64,000 nt of DNA from Zhengitettix transpicula (Eukaryota > Arthropoda > Insecta > Orthoptera > Tetrigidae): the NCBI GenBank assembly GCA_037074705.1, contig CM073590.1, forward strand, positions 236,952,101 to 237,016,100, in the 5' to 3' direction. The notes below the pieces were generated by a model that saw nothing but the letters and a program-made list of their open reading frames with translations, was not told the DNA's origin and searched no databases. How positions within the stretch are numbered: position 1 is the stretch's first letter; each line of letters begins with the position of its first letter. Made by a program: the position numbers and the translations under genes. This document shows positions 11,311 through 22,838 of this stretch, piece after piece.

Positions 11311-13736
11311 TTCGTTATACAAATCTACACCGTTAGAGCAAATTTCACCAAATTTCGTACACGTGTTCTTTACGACCAGGAAACAAACACTGTCGGGGTG
11401 AGACATGTCTACCACCCCCAGAAGCGGGGTTGCACGGGAGTTGAAATATTTAAACATGCTAAAACAGCCGATATTTTAGTCGGATAATAATTTTTACGGG
11501 TCCAAGATATTGATGGTGTTTCTATCGATGTTTCCTGAATATAATTTTCATCCCCTACACCCTGGGAAAAGGGCACCCTTAGAGTTTGGTGTGGAGAATA
11601 CAAATCTATACCGGTCGATCAAATTTCTCCAAATTTCGTACACGTGTTCTTTGCGACCAGGAAAACAACACTGTCGGGGTGAGACGCGTCTACCAACCCC
11701 AGAAGCGGGGGTGGACGGGGGTTGAAATACTTAAACATGCTAAAACAGCAGGTATTAGATTTGGATAAATATTTTCGGGGTCAAAGATATTGATTGTGTT
11801 TCTACCGATGTTATCTGAATATAATATTCATCTCCTACGCCCTGGGAAAAGGGCACCCTTTATTCAGAACCCTTAGGGTTTGGGGTGGGGTTGCTTTACA
11901 GAAAAATAACGCGAATACAACCGAGTTTGGAGTCAAATCGAAGGTTATGGATGTCAGTGAGTTTATTTCGGATAAATATTTTTAATTGCCCATTTAACCC
12001 GAAAGCGTGGGGGTTGGAAGGGAAGATAAATAGTCAGTTCTTGCGCGTTCTTGGAGGAGAATTACGTGAATACTATTTCAACGGATGTTGTAGAAAATAT
12101 AAATCCCTTTAGACAATAGTGGTGAGCTTGCTAAGGGCTGGGGGTGAGAATTGTCTATTATTCTAAAACTGCCAACATGTTATGTGTTTATTGGTAAAAT
12201 AGATTGATAGTGTTTCTACCGATGTGATATGAGTAAAAATTCAACTCTTTCCACCACGGGAAAGTAGCAGATTTAGGGGTGGTGTTGTTCATACTATTTT
12301 AACCGATGTTGTTTCCATTAATAACGACGTTTAGTCAAAAATAAAAGTGTTTCAGAACCATTGCTTTTTACACTCTTTTATAAAGTTTTTATATTATCTT
12401 ATAAATAAAAATGAGTGTATGTATATTTGTATGTTCGTTATACAAATCTATACCGCTGGAGAAAATTTCACCAAATTTCGTACACGTGTTCTTTGCGACC
12501 AGGAAACAAACACTGTCGGGGTGAGACGCGTCTACCACCCCCAGAAGCGGGTCGGGATTATCAGTAGAGCACTTTTAGGTGTTGGGTGGAGGAACGAGGC
12601 AATAAAATAACGCGAATACAACCGGGATTGGAGTCAAATCCAAGGTTATGGATGTCGTCCAGTTAAATTATAGCATCAAATTGGCCATTTAGCCCCGAGG
12701 GGCGGGAGAGGATGGGATGGATATTTTATAACATGTTAAATCATATATATTAGCGTGGAATAAATAAATGCCGGGACCATTGACGTTGATAGTATTTCTA
12801 CCGATGTTTTTGTAGGCATGATAGGGGTGGGGCTGGAATGGATTTCCTTGAAAATAACGGAAAAACAACCGAGATTCGAGTCAAATCGAAGGTCATGGAT
12901 GTCGCTGAATTTATTTATGACAATCTGGACAACGCGCGGTTATCGGCTGGGTTGGGATGCTGTTTTTTGCGTCAATTAAATATATTTCGGGATGAATTAG
13001 ATTAATAAAATTTCCCTATATGTTCTCTGTGTATAATTTCAACCCCTTTCGGACTCGGAAGGGTGCACCCTAAAGGTTGGCGTGGAAGTAGCATTAGATA
13101 AAAATAAACCAGAAACTATCAGGATTGTCACTGAGTTTAATTATGACATTAAACTTGACCGTTTAAGTCCCCGAAGCGGGAGTGGTCGGGGGTGAAAAAT
13201 TTCAAACATGTTAAACGGTCGATATTTGCGATAATTATTTCCTGGGGTTAATTACTTTGATAGTATTTATACCGATGTTGTTTGTGTATATTTTAACCCC
13301 TGTGAGGGGAGCAAGCTTAAGGGTGGGGTGGAGGTACGTTAAATTAAATGCCGCAAAAACAACCGATGTTCGAATCAATTCAGAGACTATGAATGTCGCT
13401 GAATGTAATTGTGACAACCTGGGTAACGCGACGGGTTTGGGAGGTGTTGGGCGGGGGAATAAATTTTCAGACAATGCAATCGGCCGATTTTTGCGTGGAA
13501 TACATTCTTTTCTTTTTCATTATCGCATATTTGTGGGGGTGGTCATCTTCTAACATGTAAAAACGGCCGATATATTTAGTCAATGACTTCATCAACCTTC
13601 GGCATAGGAGGTGAGCACACTTAGGGATAGGGTTCGAGGAGCTTTACATAAAAATAGCACAAAAGTAACCAAAATTGGAGTCTTATGGATGGTTATAGAT
13701 AAATGACATCTCGGGCAACGCCGGGCACCCAGCTAG
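11250..13736 (+). mobile_element. Second, internally deleted Helitron-like copy in tandem
   Basis: It has the 5' microsatellite (11258-11310), two ~281 bp modules, the shared block 11645-12430, one fused module, then a single ~300 bp 3' unit and the hairpin plus CTAG end. It lacks the four-module block and the tripling present in the first copy, and is therefore 2.5 kb rather than 4.4 kb. Confidence 0.65.
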
Positions 13737-14262
13737 TCCTTATATATAGCAAATAAACGGTAGATGTGTAAACTGAGAACGAAGAAAATTATTTTATTTG
13801 AATTTTAAAAGGTGTCCTTAACTAGGAGCGGACTTTGGTCACATCCTGGTTAAACATTATTTAAAATAGGAACCTCACAAAACTTTCCTATAACCCTGCA
13901 ATGATTCACAAAATCTTTTCCTATTGATATCCTTCCATAAAATATTTAAAGAAAGTTCTTAAAGGATAATTTACGTAAGATACTTTCCAGACATGAAAAA
14001 AATTCGTAAGCAATATGGTGGGTGGCTTATACAAATACAAAATAACATGAAGAAGCAGATACTCACGTCTCATATTTTAGGATGATATTAAATTAAGTTT
14101 GGAAGGAACTAAATGCTGCAGGAGTAATTATTTTATGTTTTGGAGGTATTTCATTCATTTAACAGGCTTTATATATTGTAATATATCGTAGCTGCTAAAA
14201 GGAGGTTGTCAATAACTTTCAGTGTCAACTAAGGTTCGGAAATGATCAGACTCAATATATAT
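13737..14262. other. AT-rich unique spacer
   Basis: It lies between the Helitron 3' end and the first SINE-C copy. I see nothing supportable in it. Confidence 0.5.
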
Positions 14263-14775
14263 AGGATAACAGGCTATATGAGGGTAATCCACATGGTGGC
14301 AACTACCCTTTAATAGCATAGGAAGGGATTTGAAAGGGGGGATGTGGAAGGATAGAGGAAGGTAACTAAGGGTTAACTAGGGCCCCCGGGCTATGGTTTT
14401 AAGGATCCTACCCGGCATTCACCTAAAAATAATGCAGGAAAAAACCCTAGAAAATACCTGCATCAGGTAGGTCGGGCATTTGGTACTTGTCCCAAGGAGA
14501 GGGGTTTTCTGTCGGGACGCAGCATTCCCATCTCGGTGCCTCGACCAGTTTAGGAGGCAGCTGGCCGAATGTTCCAATGGGAACAGCGAACAACTCTTAC
14601 CGTACGCCCAAGGTTTGCGACCCCGGAACATACACCTGTCAAGACAGGCCGAGGTGCCTCGGCATGTGGGAACCTTAGTTGAAAAACCAGAGAGATGTGA
14701 AGGCATACCCAACGGTAGCCTCTGCCAGAGCTCTCTGGGAAGGTTCACCTGCGGGAGTATCCTCTCGCAGGCTTC
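14263..14775 (-). mobile_element. SINE-C retroposon, copy 1 (diverged)
   Basis: This is one of about 19 copies of an unrecognised ~520-550 bp family. The strand given is that of the presumed RNA, with the A-tail end at the left. It contains the family landmarks in order: ACAGGCTA, AGGAAGG, TTTAAGGATCCTACCC, CCTGCATCAGGTAGGTCGGG, TTAGGAGGCAGCTGGCCGA, the CCGAGGTGCCTCGG hairpin (14649-14662) and the CTGCGGGAG/CTCTCGCAG end pair. Its inner hairpin reads TGTTCC/GGAACA (14570-14585), whereas other copies read TATTCC/GGAATA. ORFs of 121-123 codons on both strands are chance frames. Confidence 0.8.
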
Positions 14776-15344
14776 CTTATCCAGACTCAAGATGATTAGG
14801 TCGAAGTTAAATCCAGCGCCGTCTCGTCTTCAACGTCGAGAATAACTCTTCTAGGATATGAAAACAAGAAAAGTCGATAACTTTTGGGGTTCTTGGTATC
14901 TAAGGACTGTCCAGAGGCATGAACAAAATCAGAAAATAGAGTTTTATATAGAAATTTAAAACTGAGTAGAAAGCGCCAATCTCAAGATGGCAGTGGCAAG
15001 ACTAACTACCTAAGTGGGTTCCGGTTCTGAGACGAAATTCCCCCTCTCAAAGAGACGATGCACAAGCTAGAAGGCGGAGAACCAATCAGAAGCTCCAGAT
15101 CAGCTCAACGTCATCTGTAGTGGGAACCTCCACACCGTTTAGTTCAAGGTTTCTACAGCGTTTGCGATGTAATCTGAAGCGACCTGAAACCCTGTTAATA
15201 TACTATCGCAATAAGAGATGCGCACGTCCCACCAGGGCGCGAGTAAAGCAAAATTTTTTCACGAATGTACGGAATTGAACGTAATAATAAAGTAAATTAA
15301 TTAATCTGTACAACCATTTTTATACTTTTTTTAAAAAAAATTGT
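14776..15344. other. Spacer between two SINE-C copies
   Basis: This stretch of mixed composition contains no ORF or repeat family I can identify. Confidence 0.5.
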
Positions 15345-15354
15345 ACTAAATAGT

Positions 15355-15880
15355 ATTTTTTTAGGGCTACAGGCTACATGAGGGTAATCCACTTTGGGCA
15401 ACTCCCCTTTAATAGCATAGAAAGGGATTTGAAAGGGGGGATGCGGAAGGGTAGAGGAAGGTTGCCAAGGGTTAACTAGGGCCCCGGGCTATATTTTAAG
15501 GATCCTACCCGGCATTCACCTAAAGAAATGCAGGGAAAACCCTAGAAAAACCTGCATCGGGTAGGTCGGGCATTTGGTACTAGTCCCACGCCCTTCCGAT
15601 GACGGGAGAGGAGTTTGCTGTGGGGACGCAGCTTACCCCTCGCCATGCCTTGGCCTGTTTAGGAGGCAGCTGACCGACTATTCCAATAGGAATAGCGGAC
15701 AACTCTTGCCGTATGCCCAAGGTCTGCGACCCCGGAACATACACCTCTCAGAACAGGCCGAGGTGCCTCGGCATGTGGGAACCTTAGTTCAAAAAAAACC
15801 AGAGAGGTGGGAGAGCATCCCCAAAGGTAGCCCCCGCCAGAGTTTTATGGGAAGGTTCACCTGCGAGAAATCTTCACCAC
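15355..15880 (-). mobile_element. SINE-C retroposon, copy 2 (full length)
   Basis: It begins with a T tract (the A-tail on the minus strand) then AGGGCTACAGGCTACATGAG. It carries all family landmarks and ends near the 5' CTGCGAGA motif. ACTAAATAGT (15345-15354) and ACTTAAAAGT (15879-15888) flank it as a possible imperfect target-site duplication (8 of 10 identical). The hairpin is TATTCC/GGAATA at 15679-15694. Confidence 0.8.
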
Positions 15881-15888
15881 TTAAAAGT

Positions 15889-16030
15889 TTTTTTTTTTTT
15901 TTAGGGCAACAGGCTACATGAGGGTGATCCACATTGGGCAACTCCCCTTTAATAGCATAGGAAGGGATTCTGCCCGAGAGAATATACCTCGCAGGTATTG
16001 CAATACCTGCGAGAGAATAGCATTCGCAGA
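15889..16030 (-). mobile_element. SINE-C retroposon, copy 3, internally deleted
   Basis: A 15-base T tract is followed by the 3' ~75 bp of the element. It then jumps from GAAGGGATT directly to the 5'-terminal hairpin region (CTGCCCGAGAGAA...), so roughly 400 bp of interior is missing. A similar internal deletion occurs at 30465-30693. Confidence 0.75.
15988..16013. repeat. Perfect 26-bp palindrome in SINE-C 5' end
   Basis: CTCGCAGGTATTG is followed directly by its exact reverse complement, CAATACCTGCGAG. Other copies (for example 41895-41930) carry the same arms in a less perfect CTCGCAGG/CCTGCGAG hairpin. Confidence 0.9.
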
Positions 16031-16331
16031 TTCATACGTTCGCTTTAAATAATAAAATATGTTTAACAAGTGTTAGCAATCATTTTTTATAATTGTAAAC
16101 GATTCACTAATATTCACCTTTTGTACTCTTTGAAATTAAATTTATATACAACATTTTTGTCTTTGTTTTGTCTTGACCTCCTTCAGTAATTTTAAGTTTG
16201 TTATTAATTATTAAACTTGAACTTCTATTAAAAATTTTAAAAGCTCTTTAAATTTTTAATATCGTGCCCATAATGCGGTAATATCATAAATTGTGAAAGA
16301 AATTAATTTAAAATAAGGAGAGAATTAGTTG

Positions 16332-16812
16332 TTTTTTTTTCGAAGAATAATAAGAGGGAGTGAAATGGACACCGAGGAGGGAATGTTCTCGACCCACTAG
16401 ACCCTGTATCCGTGGCATTGTTCCATCCCGGAAGCGCGTTGGAATTACTTGAGGATGGTGCCCCTTATCCGCTTGTTAGCCTTCCTTCTCCGAGTCTCTC
16501 TCTCTCAGCGGGGTCCACGTCAGCTTTCTTCTTCCTTCAGGTTTTGCTCTACATATATAGACACTTTTTCCCTCATGGCTCGGATTTCTAGCATCTTCGC
16601 AACGATGTTACTGGGTGTTAGGAGTCCGAGCTCGTCTTCCAGCTTACGTTTGTCCAGAGCCCATCGCTTCACAGATAAAAAAAAGTGTGGTTGGCATCGT
16701 CATCTTCTTTGCAATAGATGCAGGATTTGGCTCTGCACCTTTTGTGTTTTCTTCAGGTATGCTTGGAAACAAGAGTTATATAAAACCTCTCCAAGTTGTC
16801 GTTGAACCCATT
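16332..16812 (-). pseudogene. LINE ORF2 C-terminal relic (R1/Jockey-like non-LTR retrotransposon)
   Basis: Read on the minus strand, broken frames encode CFQAYLKKTQKVQSQ, then CIYCKEDDDANHTFF, then RWALDKRKLEDELGLLTP and NIVAKMLEIRAMREKV. From general knowledge of LINE families this is the region between the reverse transcriptase and the stop: a GCFQAYL-type motif, then a C-x2-C...H zinc-knuckle motif followed by a W-containing helix. At least two indels split it, one at a homopolymer of eight A (16678-16685, plus strand) where HTFF leads to a stop. The downstream sequence becomes A-rich near 16332. The reverse transcriptase is absent. It cannot be functional. The clade is not certain. Confidence 0.7.
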
Positions 16813-18699
16813 TATCTACTTGGGGTATAAATATTTGAGTCTACACTCCAGATTTGACCTCTGTCTATCAATTGTTTTAAGCATCCATTAGTTGTAGATA
16901 TTCTGGTAATTAGCAGCTGTGGTATCCAATTAATCAGGACTTTTTTAACATTTTTTATAAATTTATCTATTACACCAGAAAAAACTCATCACCATTAATG
17001 GTATTGATAAAACTTTAATAGTGTGATACTAAAAGAATCACAATGATTATTCTAAAATTGTTAGGAAAATTTTAATTAATAATTGATACACTTTAAAAAG
17101 CTTTATAAATGGACATATATACAAATCTACATATAACAAATATAAAAGAAAATTTTAAAAGAAAGATAATAATGATAAAAATGATCAAGCTTAACAAAGT
17201 ACTTAAATATATTGTGACAACTCCAAAATTAAGTGAATGTTTTGTCAGTTTTAAAATAAATAACTCACTTAAAATTATTAATAGGGGTAAATATAAATTA
17301 AAAAAAGAAAAGCAACATAATTTTATATATTAAAACAATTGTGGGAAACATAATTCTGGATATTGTTATATGGGGCGGACTAAACGTGCACTCGGATCCA
17401 TATTAAAACAACACAAAAGCAATAACTAAATTTTAAAAGAACATATTAATTTTTAAATATAAATAATGTCTGTCAATGGTCACATGTTATTAAAATTAAT
17501 AATGTTTTTACTCTTGTCACAAATTAAAAGTTAACAGGTAACGTTAACAGATCTGCTAACATATTCATTTGCGTATTGATACATCAAGTTGTAATAACAG
17601 CACAGCTGCTGCTGCTGCTACTGCAGTAATTTTATAAATATATAAATAAAAAAATTACATTCATCGAACCCTTTTGTATGTGTGTATGTCACGAACAAAA
17701 TAATAATAATAAACATTTCTCCCTCGAGTATGTAATCACACGCAGGGAACAAAAAAATTCAGTGAACGCCATCCAGTTTGATTTAATCCCCAAAGCAGAC
17801 GCTTTTAGCCAGAAAATTAATTTATTGAAAGCAGGAAATATTTTTTAATATTATTTACTCACGAGTTGTGGGTATTTCTGCTTTGTTTTGTGTTGTAGTT
17901 AGTGGCACACACACACACAATTTTTTTTTGCGTGTGTATGTATGTTACTTAGCCAACCATTTTAATCTCAGTGATAGATACACTGAAATATTTTTTTTAA
18001 AAAAAACATAAAAAGATAATGACGCCGCACAATTAGGAATTGGTAGACGAAAATTTTCATTATGAGTTATTTTTTAATGCACACACAAAACTGTGATATT
18101 TATCGTACTGAAATACGAAAAGTAATTTAATATTCTCATTAAGGATTACAATATGCTTATTTAATTGCAATATTTATGAACAGGAACGAGCCAAAAAATA
18201 TGGCCACGTTAAAATATTAATTAGTTTCACGAGTTTATTTATTACTGCCTTGTATTAGTGGAATTCAGATACAGTTAATAAATCGTTTCTCAACTGTCCC
18301 ATAGTCACATGGCAAATTTAAAAACCCTTATATGGAATAAGTGTTCGTTATAATGACGTATACAATGAACTTGTCAATTAAACTGTAGACATTAAATGAC
18401 ATAGATTTTGCTATTTCACAGATGAATTTCTCTTATACACTGTAGTGTTATTAATTTAATCCAGTGTTTGAATATTCTAAAATAATAAAAGTCATGTTTA
18501 CTTACTAAAAAATTTCATGTTACTTTCCCGATCTACGAAAGAAACTCGGCTACCTTCAGAGCATACTGACTGTATGTGTACTTACCTGAAACGAAAAAAA
18601 AAAGATTAATCATGGGCAAATTGCAAAACATATATTGATAAAAAAATTATACCGTTAAATAACATATTATATAACAAATAAAGTATATAGTTTTTTTTG
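16813..18699. other. AT-rich DNA with simple repeats
   Basis: No recognisable gene. The 74-codon ORF near 17.1-17.3 kb is lysine/isoleucine-rich, as expected by chance in AT-rich DNA. A short GCTGCTGCTGCT run lies near 17600, a CA run near 17910 and T or A homopolymers at 17920 and 17990. Confidence 0.5.
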
Positions 18700-19331
18700 T
18701 ATATATTCCGCGTACTACACCCACGGAAGAGTGTTCCTTTTAAACCGTAAACATAGTGTGTGGTGGTAAGACATGGCTATCACCTCCAAGGGCGGGGATG
18801 GACCGGGGTGGAAATTTTTAAATATGCTCAAACGAAAGATACTTTCGTCAGATTAATATTTTTTCGCAGTCAATGAGATTTTGAAGGTGTTTCTCCCGAT
18901 GCTTATCGTGTATAATTTCAACCCTTTTCGGTATACAAAGGGAGCATCCTTAGGAAGTCGAGGGGCGTTACAAAGTTGTAACGCGAAAATAGCCAAGATT
19001 GTAGTCGAATCCGACGATGTGGATGTCGCCAAATTTAATTATGACATTCAACTTGCCGCTTCAACCCCCAAGGCGTGTTCCGGGATGAAATTTTCAAACG
19101 TGTTAAAAAGGTCGATAGGTGGAAATTACAATTTTCTGGGTCAATTAGATTGATAGGGTTTCTCAAGATATTTTTTGTATAATTTCAACCCCTTTCTACG
19201 TGTGAGGGGAGCACCTTTAACGATGAGGGTGGTGAGGCGGTACATAAAAATAAAGCTAAAACAACTGAGGTTTGAGTCAAATCCGGAGCTATAAATTATG
19301 ACAACCTCCGCTTCGCCGGAAACCCAAGTAG
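18700..19331 (+). mobile_element. Degenerate Helitron-like 3' fragment
   Basis: The segment shares module motifs with the large elements: GGGGTGGAAATTTTTAAATATG, TTTCTCCCGATG, GTATAATTTCAACCCTTTTCGG, AACGCGAAAATAGCCAAGATT and ATGTGGATGTCGCC. It ends with TTCGCCGGAAACCCAAGTAG followed by A, resembling the family 3' end without the exact CTAG. The 5' terminus and microsatellite are missing. The 90-codon ORF inside is a reading frame of the module. Confidence 0.65.
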
Positions 19332-20810
19332 AAATTTATAAAAAATTATAATATAGTCATGATCAACAAAGTCAAAGGACTAAAGTCGTTATTTAACAGA
19401 GACATAATCAAAGTCCTGAAATGAAACTAATTCCGATTTCAATGTTTTCTGTTTTAATGCCAAAATAATGAATGAATAAATAAATATTTTTAAAATACCT
19501 GTAATGGAAAAATTGTTTGTAAATTATTATTATAATAAGTTGAATGTAAATAAATAAACATTCAAACTTTGAGTCAGAAAAATAATAAAAAAATTATTAA
19601 CAAAAATTAATTTGACGACGTTCCGTCCACTTCGAGGACCTCTCAGGTTGGACAGATTTATAAATCATTCATGAAGTATTTTCAATAACATTTACAAATT
19701 AAATTTATTAATTTAATTTGACTCAAGACCGTATAATTACTTACTTATATTACTATAAAGGTATAAACATGAAAAGGTGAATAATTTCAGCGTGAGGAAT
19801 AAAAAATCAGAGTTTTAATATTAAATAACTGTACTAAGTATTATAATATGATTATTGAATAGTGGTAAATAAGGCCTATAGTAAAAATATTTTCCTAAAC
19901 ACATGCTTGATGTTTAAACTTGTTGATGAATTTTTTCGTTTAGAAAAAAAAATTAATTACTGAATTTGAAACATAATAAATATAAAACAGGACCTTTTGT
20001 TTTTGAGCATCGTCTACAATTTTTTTTCAGTATTTTTCACACATATTGATGCAACCTTAATCTAATATCAGTTTTATTTTCCTTCATACTATTCGAAATT
20101 TCTTTCCCGTAAAATCTGTGGTTAATTTACTTAAAAGTTCTCCTCATAATTTCTCAATTGACACATTTTTAATACAAAATCAACTGTTGGGACAAATAGG
20201 AAGTTGTAAAAACGATGTTATTTTATTCGTTGTGAGTCAGAATATTTTTTTCGTCACCACGGCCGACATCTTCATTTATATATTCAAGCATTCGTTTCCT
20301 ACCTAGGAAATATCTGACTTAATACACGCACTCACCAGGAAGAGAAATCCTCGAGACACGTTTGTATAAAACATTCGCTCCGAGGCAGAAAGATCTGTCT
20401 GGATGGTCCCTGCTAAAGTAACACCACTGCAGCTGGATATTTTCCCCCTGGGAGTTAGATTGAGACTTTTAAGTCCATGTGTAACGCCATCTCACGATAT
20501 TTGGAGCTCTGCGTGACGAGAATACTCTCGTGTGGAGGAAGGTAGGTGGTGGTGGTGGTGGTGGTGGTGGTGTGTATGAATTACGCTACCAAAGTGGAGT
20601 ATCGACCTCTTTGGACCACGCACGTCGAATAACGGTGTATTAATACTCGTCTGAGTTAAGGAATCCATTTTGTCCACGTTTTCACGAAGAGCTTTGACAA
20701 AACAAATGGATATATTAAATTCCCCCCCAAAAAACAGCGTTTATTTATAAATTTAATATTAAACTGGTTGGAGGGTTCGAGTTAATTTGACTCCACATTT
20801 TCAAAAAAAC
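19332..20810. other. AT-rich DNA, possible Penelope-like tail
   Basis: Mostly unique AT-rich DNA without a gene. Around 19615-19660 the minus strand reads CCTCGAAGTGGACGGAACGT, a pattern I associate with tails of Penelope-like elements, but this is weak. Confidence 0.4.
20544..20572. repeat. (GGT)n microsatellite
   Basis: About nine to ten uninterrupted GGT/GTG triplets. On the minus strand they give a polyhistidine run in a chance ORF. Confidence 0.95.
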
Positions 20811-20820
20811 GATTCTTTGA

Positions 20821-21338
20821 TTTTTTTAGCGCAACAGGCTACATGATGGTAATCCTCGTTGGGCAACTCGCCTTTAATAGCATAGGAAGGGATTTGAAAG
20901 GGGGGATACGGAAGGGTAGAGGAAGTTAGCCAAGGGTTAACTAGGGCCCCAGGGCTATGGTTTAAGGATCCTACCCGGTATTCGCCTAAAGAAATGCAGG
21001 GAAAACCTTAGAAAAACCTGCATCAGGTAGATCGGGCATTGGGTACTTGTCCCACGCCCTTCCGATAGCAGGAGAGGAGTTTGCTGTGGGGACGCAGCAT
21101 TCCCTTCTCCGTGCCTCGACCAGTTTAGGAGGCAGCTGGCCGACTATTCCAATGGGACTAGCGGACAACTCTTACCGTATGCCCAAGGTCTGCGACCCCG
21201 GAACATACACCTCTCAAAACAGGCCGAGGTGCCTTGGCTTCTGGGAACCTTAGTTCAAAAACGGAGAGGAAAAGGCATCCTTAAAGGTAGCCCCTTCGTA
21301 TCTCTCCTAAAAGAATCCTCTCGCAGTCTTATTCACAT
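20821..21338 (-). mobile_element. SINE-C retroposon, copy 4, with target-site duplication
   Basis: A short T tract leads into AGCGCAACAGGCTACATGA; the copy ends after the CTCTCGCAG 5' motif. GATTCTTTGA occurs immediately before (20811-20820) and after (21339-21348), a clean 10-bp target-site duplication consistent with LINE-driven retroposition. The interior is close to the family consensus, and the inner hairpin is slightly broken (TATTCC/GGACTA). Confidence 0.85.
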
Positions 21339-21348
21339 GATTCTTTGA

Positions 21349-22838
21349 AATCTATTGTGGATTAATATTTTATGAGTAAACAAAAAGTGCTGCGGGTTCA
21401 CAAAGAACCGTACTCTTCATTAAAATATGCAAACAGAAGTAAATAACAGGTATCGATACTCCGGGTTCGAGAAATTATTTTATTATCAGGACAAATAAAA
21501 GAGGCTCAGACAACGAAAGGAACAATACTATTAATAAGCTGCATGAATATATAAAAAAAGTAGGGAATAAGTTAATCGCAGTAGAACTTAAAACATATCT
21601 AGTTTAAAAGCCGTACTACTTTATGTCTGACCTTTAAAAACTATATATTGTATCTTTATAATGTCTTTAAACATAAATATAAGTATTAATTAGTTATATT
21701 AAAATATAAGTTCTACTTAGTTTAATTATATGATTGACGATTTCCCATTTTGTACTGTTGCCAATCATGGAAAAATAAACATTATTATTATTACTACTAC
21801 TTCCGCCTTCAATATTTGGGTTTAAAAAATTTCAACCATATTTCTTGTAATTATAGTTGTAGCTATAGAATAAAAATGTTTCAATTCAAATTTCTGAAAA
21901 ATATGAGCTTTCGAAATTTCTTCCATTATTGTCTCTTAAAAAGAGTATGGTTAACATTTGAGATAATTTAAGTCGTAATCAGATTGCATTAAAGTTAATA
22001 ACTGTTATAAAATATGTTCTAATTTTTTGGAGGCTGACTTTTTTGGTTTTGAACAGTAGGTCTCATTTTTATTTTTTTATTTTTAATTCCTCACTAAAGT
22101 AACCAGATCACCTGATTTTCTAATTATTAATATAAAATATTAATCCATAAAATTTTCCAGCGATTTCCGCCTTCTGGAAAGTAGAAAATGGTCTCCTATG
22201 CTTCGATGTTATTTTAGTCTCGAAGTCAGATTTCCTTTTTGCACGTTTCTTCTCCTAAACAGTTATGGAAATTAATCTTCTGTCTCTGGTGCACAAAGAT
22301 GTGTTGCTATACATGGTAAGCAAAACAACACAAGCATGTTTTGTCTCGCGTTTTTATATCACGTTCTCCCACCTAGGGAAACGGCATTCCCCTACGTCCA
22401 CGTGGCCTAAACAGTAAAGTTGTTTTTGACCATATTAATAAATAAGATACATAATAAATATTTGTTTAAATACTATAATATACTAGGTTTTGTCGCTTTG
22501 AAATGAATAAGTGTGTTCTGAAAGGATATTTTTCTCAGATTCCTAAAATCACAGTCGAAATTCAGTAGCATGTCAAAGTTTTTTTTAAAAAAAAAACGAC
22601 AGAAATGTGAGTATTTTTAAAAAATGTTATGTCGTTATGTCAAAGTGTTAAAATGTACTCTGCAGGGACGGAATGAGTGTGTAAGGTATAGATAAAAAGA
22701 AATATCTAGCTGGTAATGGAAATAAAATTGGTTTTATCTGTATGAATGGTCTTTATGCTGGTATTTAAAGGTCATTGCTCGGAAAACAAGCAGGCCACAT
22801 CAAATTTCTTTGCCTTTTTTTTGTGAGTGTGACTCCAG
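21349..22838. other. AT-rich unique DNA
   Basis: No ORF above 75 codons and no repeat shared with the rest of the window. An imperfect A/T homopolymer hairpin (TTTTTTT AAAAAAAAA) lies near 22580. Confidence 0.5.

Larger units (their letters stand above)
6834..13736 (+). mobile_element. Large composite Helitron-like element, right arm (B-right)
   Basis: The arm starts with TC at 6834 after an A (TCTTATAAATAAAAAAGAG) and ends in GCCGGGCACCCAG then CTAG at 13733-13736, followed by T. Between these ends it repeats the composite architecture of the left arm in the opposite orientation. It then carries a second, shorter copy starting at about 11250, joined so that CAGCTA runs directly into AAAAGAGTGTATG. 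It therefore contains one full composite (6834-11249) plus one internally deleted composite (11250-13736). All material is non-coding as far as I can see; no Rep/helicase is present. Sequence outside both termini is unrelated to the left arm's flanks. Confidence 0.7.

Noticed and set aside
2635..11768. Many similar 60-75 residue ORFs on both strands (MGWRIQIYTGGSNF..., MFKYFNPRAPPLL...)
   Set aside because: They lie in every ~281 bp module in sense and antisense at once, stop within each module, and the period is not a multiple of three. The similarity reflects repeat DNA, not proteins.
14419..14845. Overlapping 121- and 123-residue ORFs
   Set aside because: Both lie within a SINE-C copy, on opposite strands; equivalent frames are broken in most other copies.
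16449..16805. 118-residue plus-strand ORF
   Set aside because: Antisense shadow of the LINE C-terminal relic, whose motifs read on the minus strand.
20492..20677. ORF with a polyhistidine stretch
   Set aside because: The histidines are the (GGT)n microsatellite read on the minus strand.
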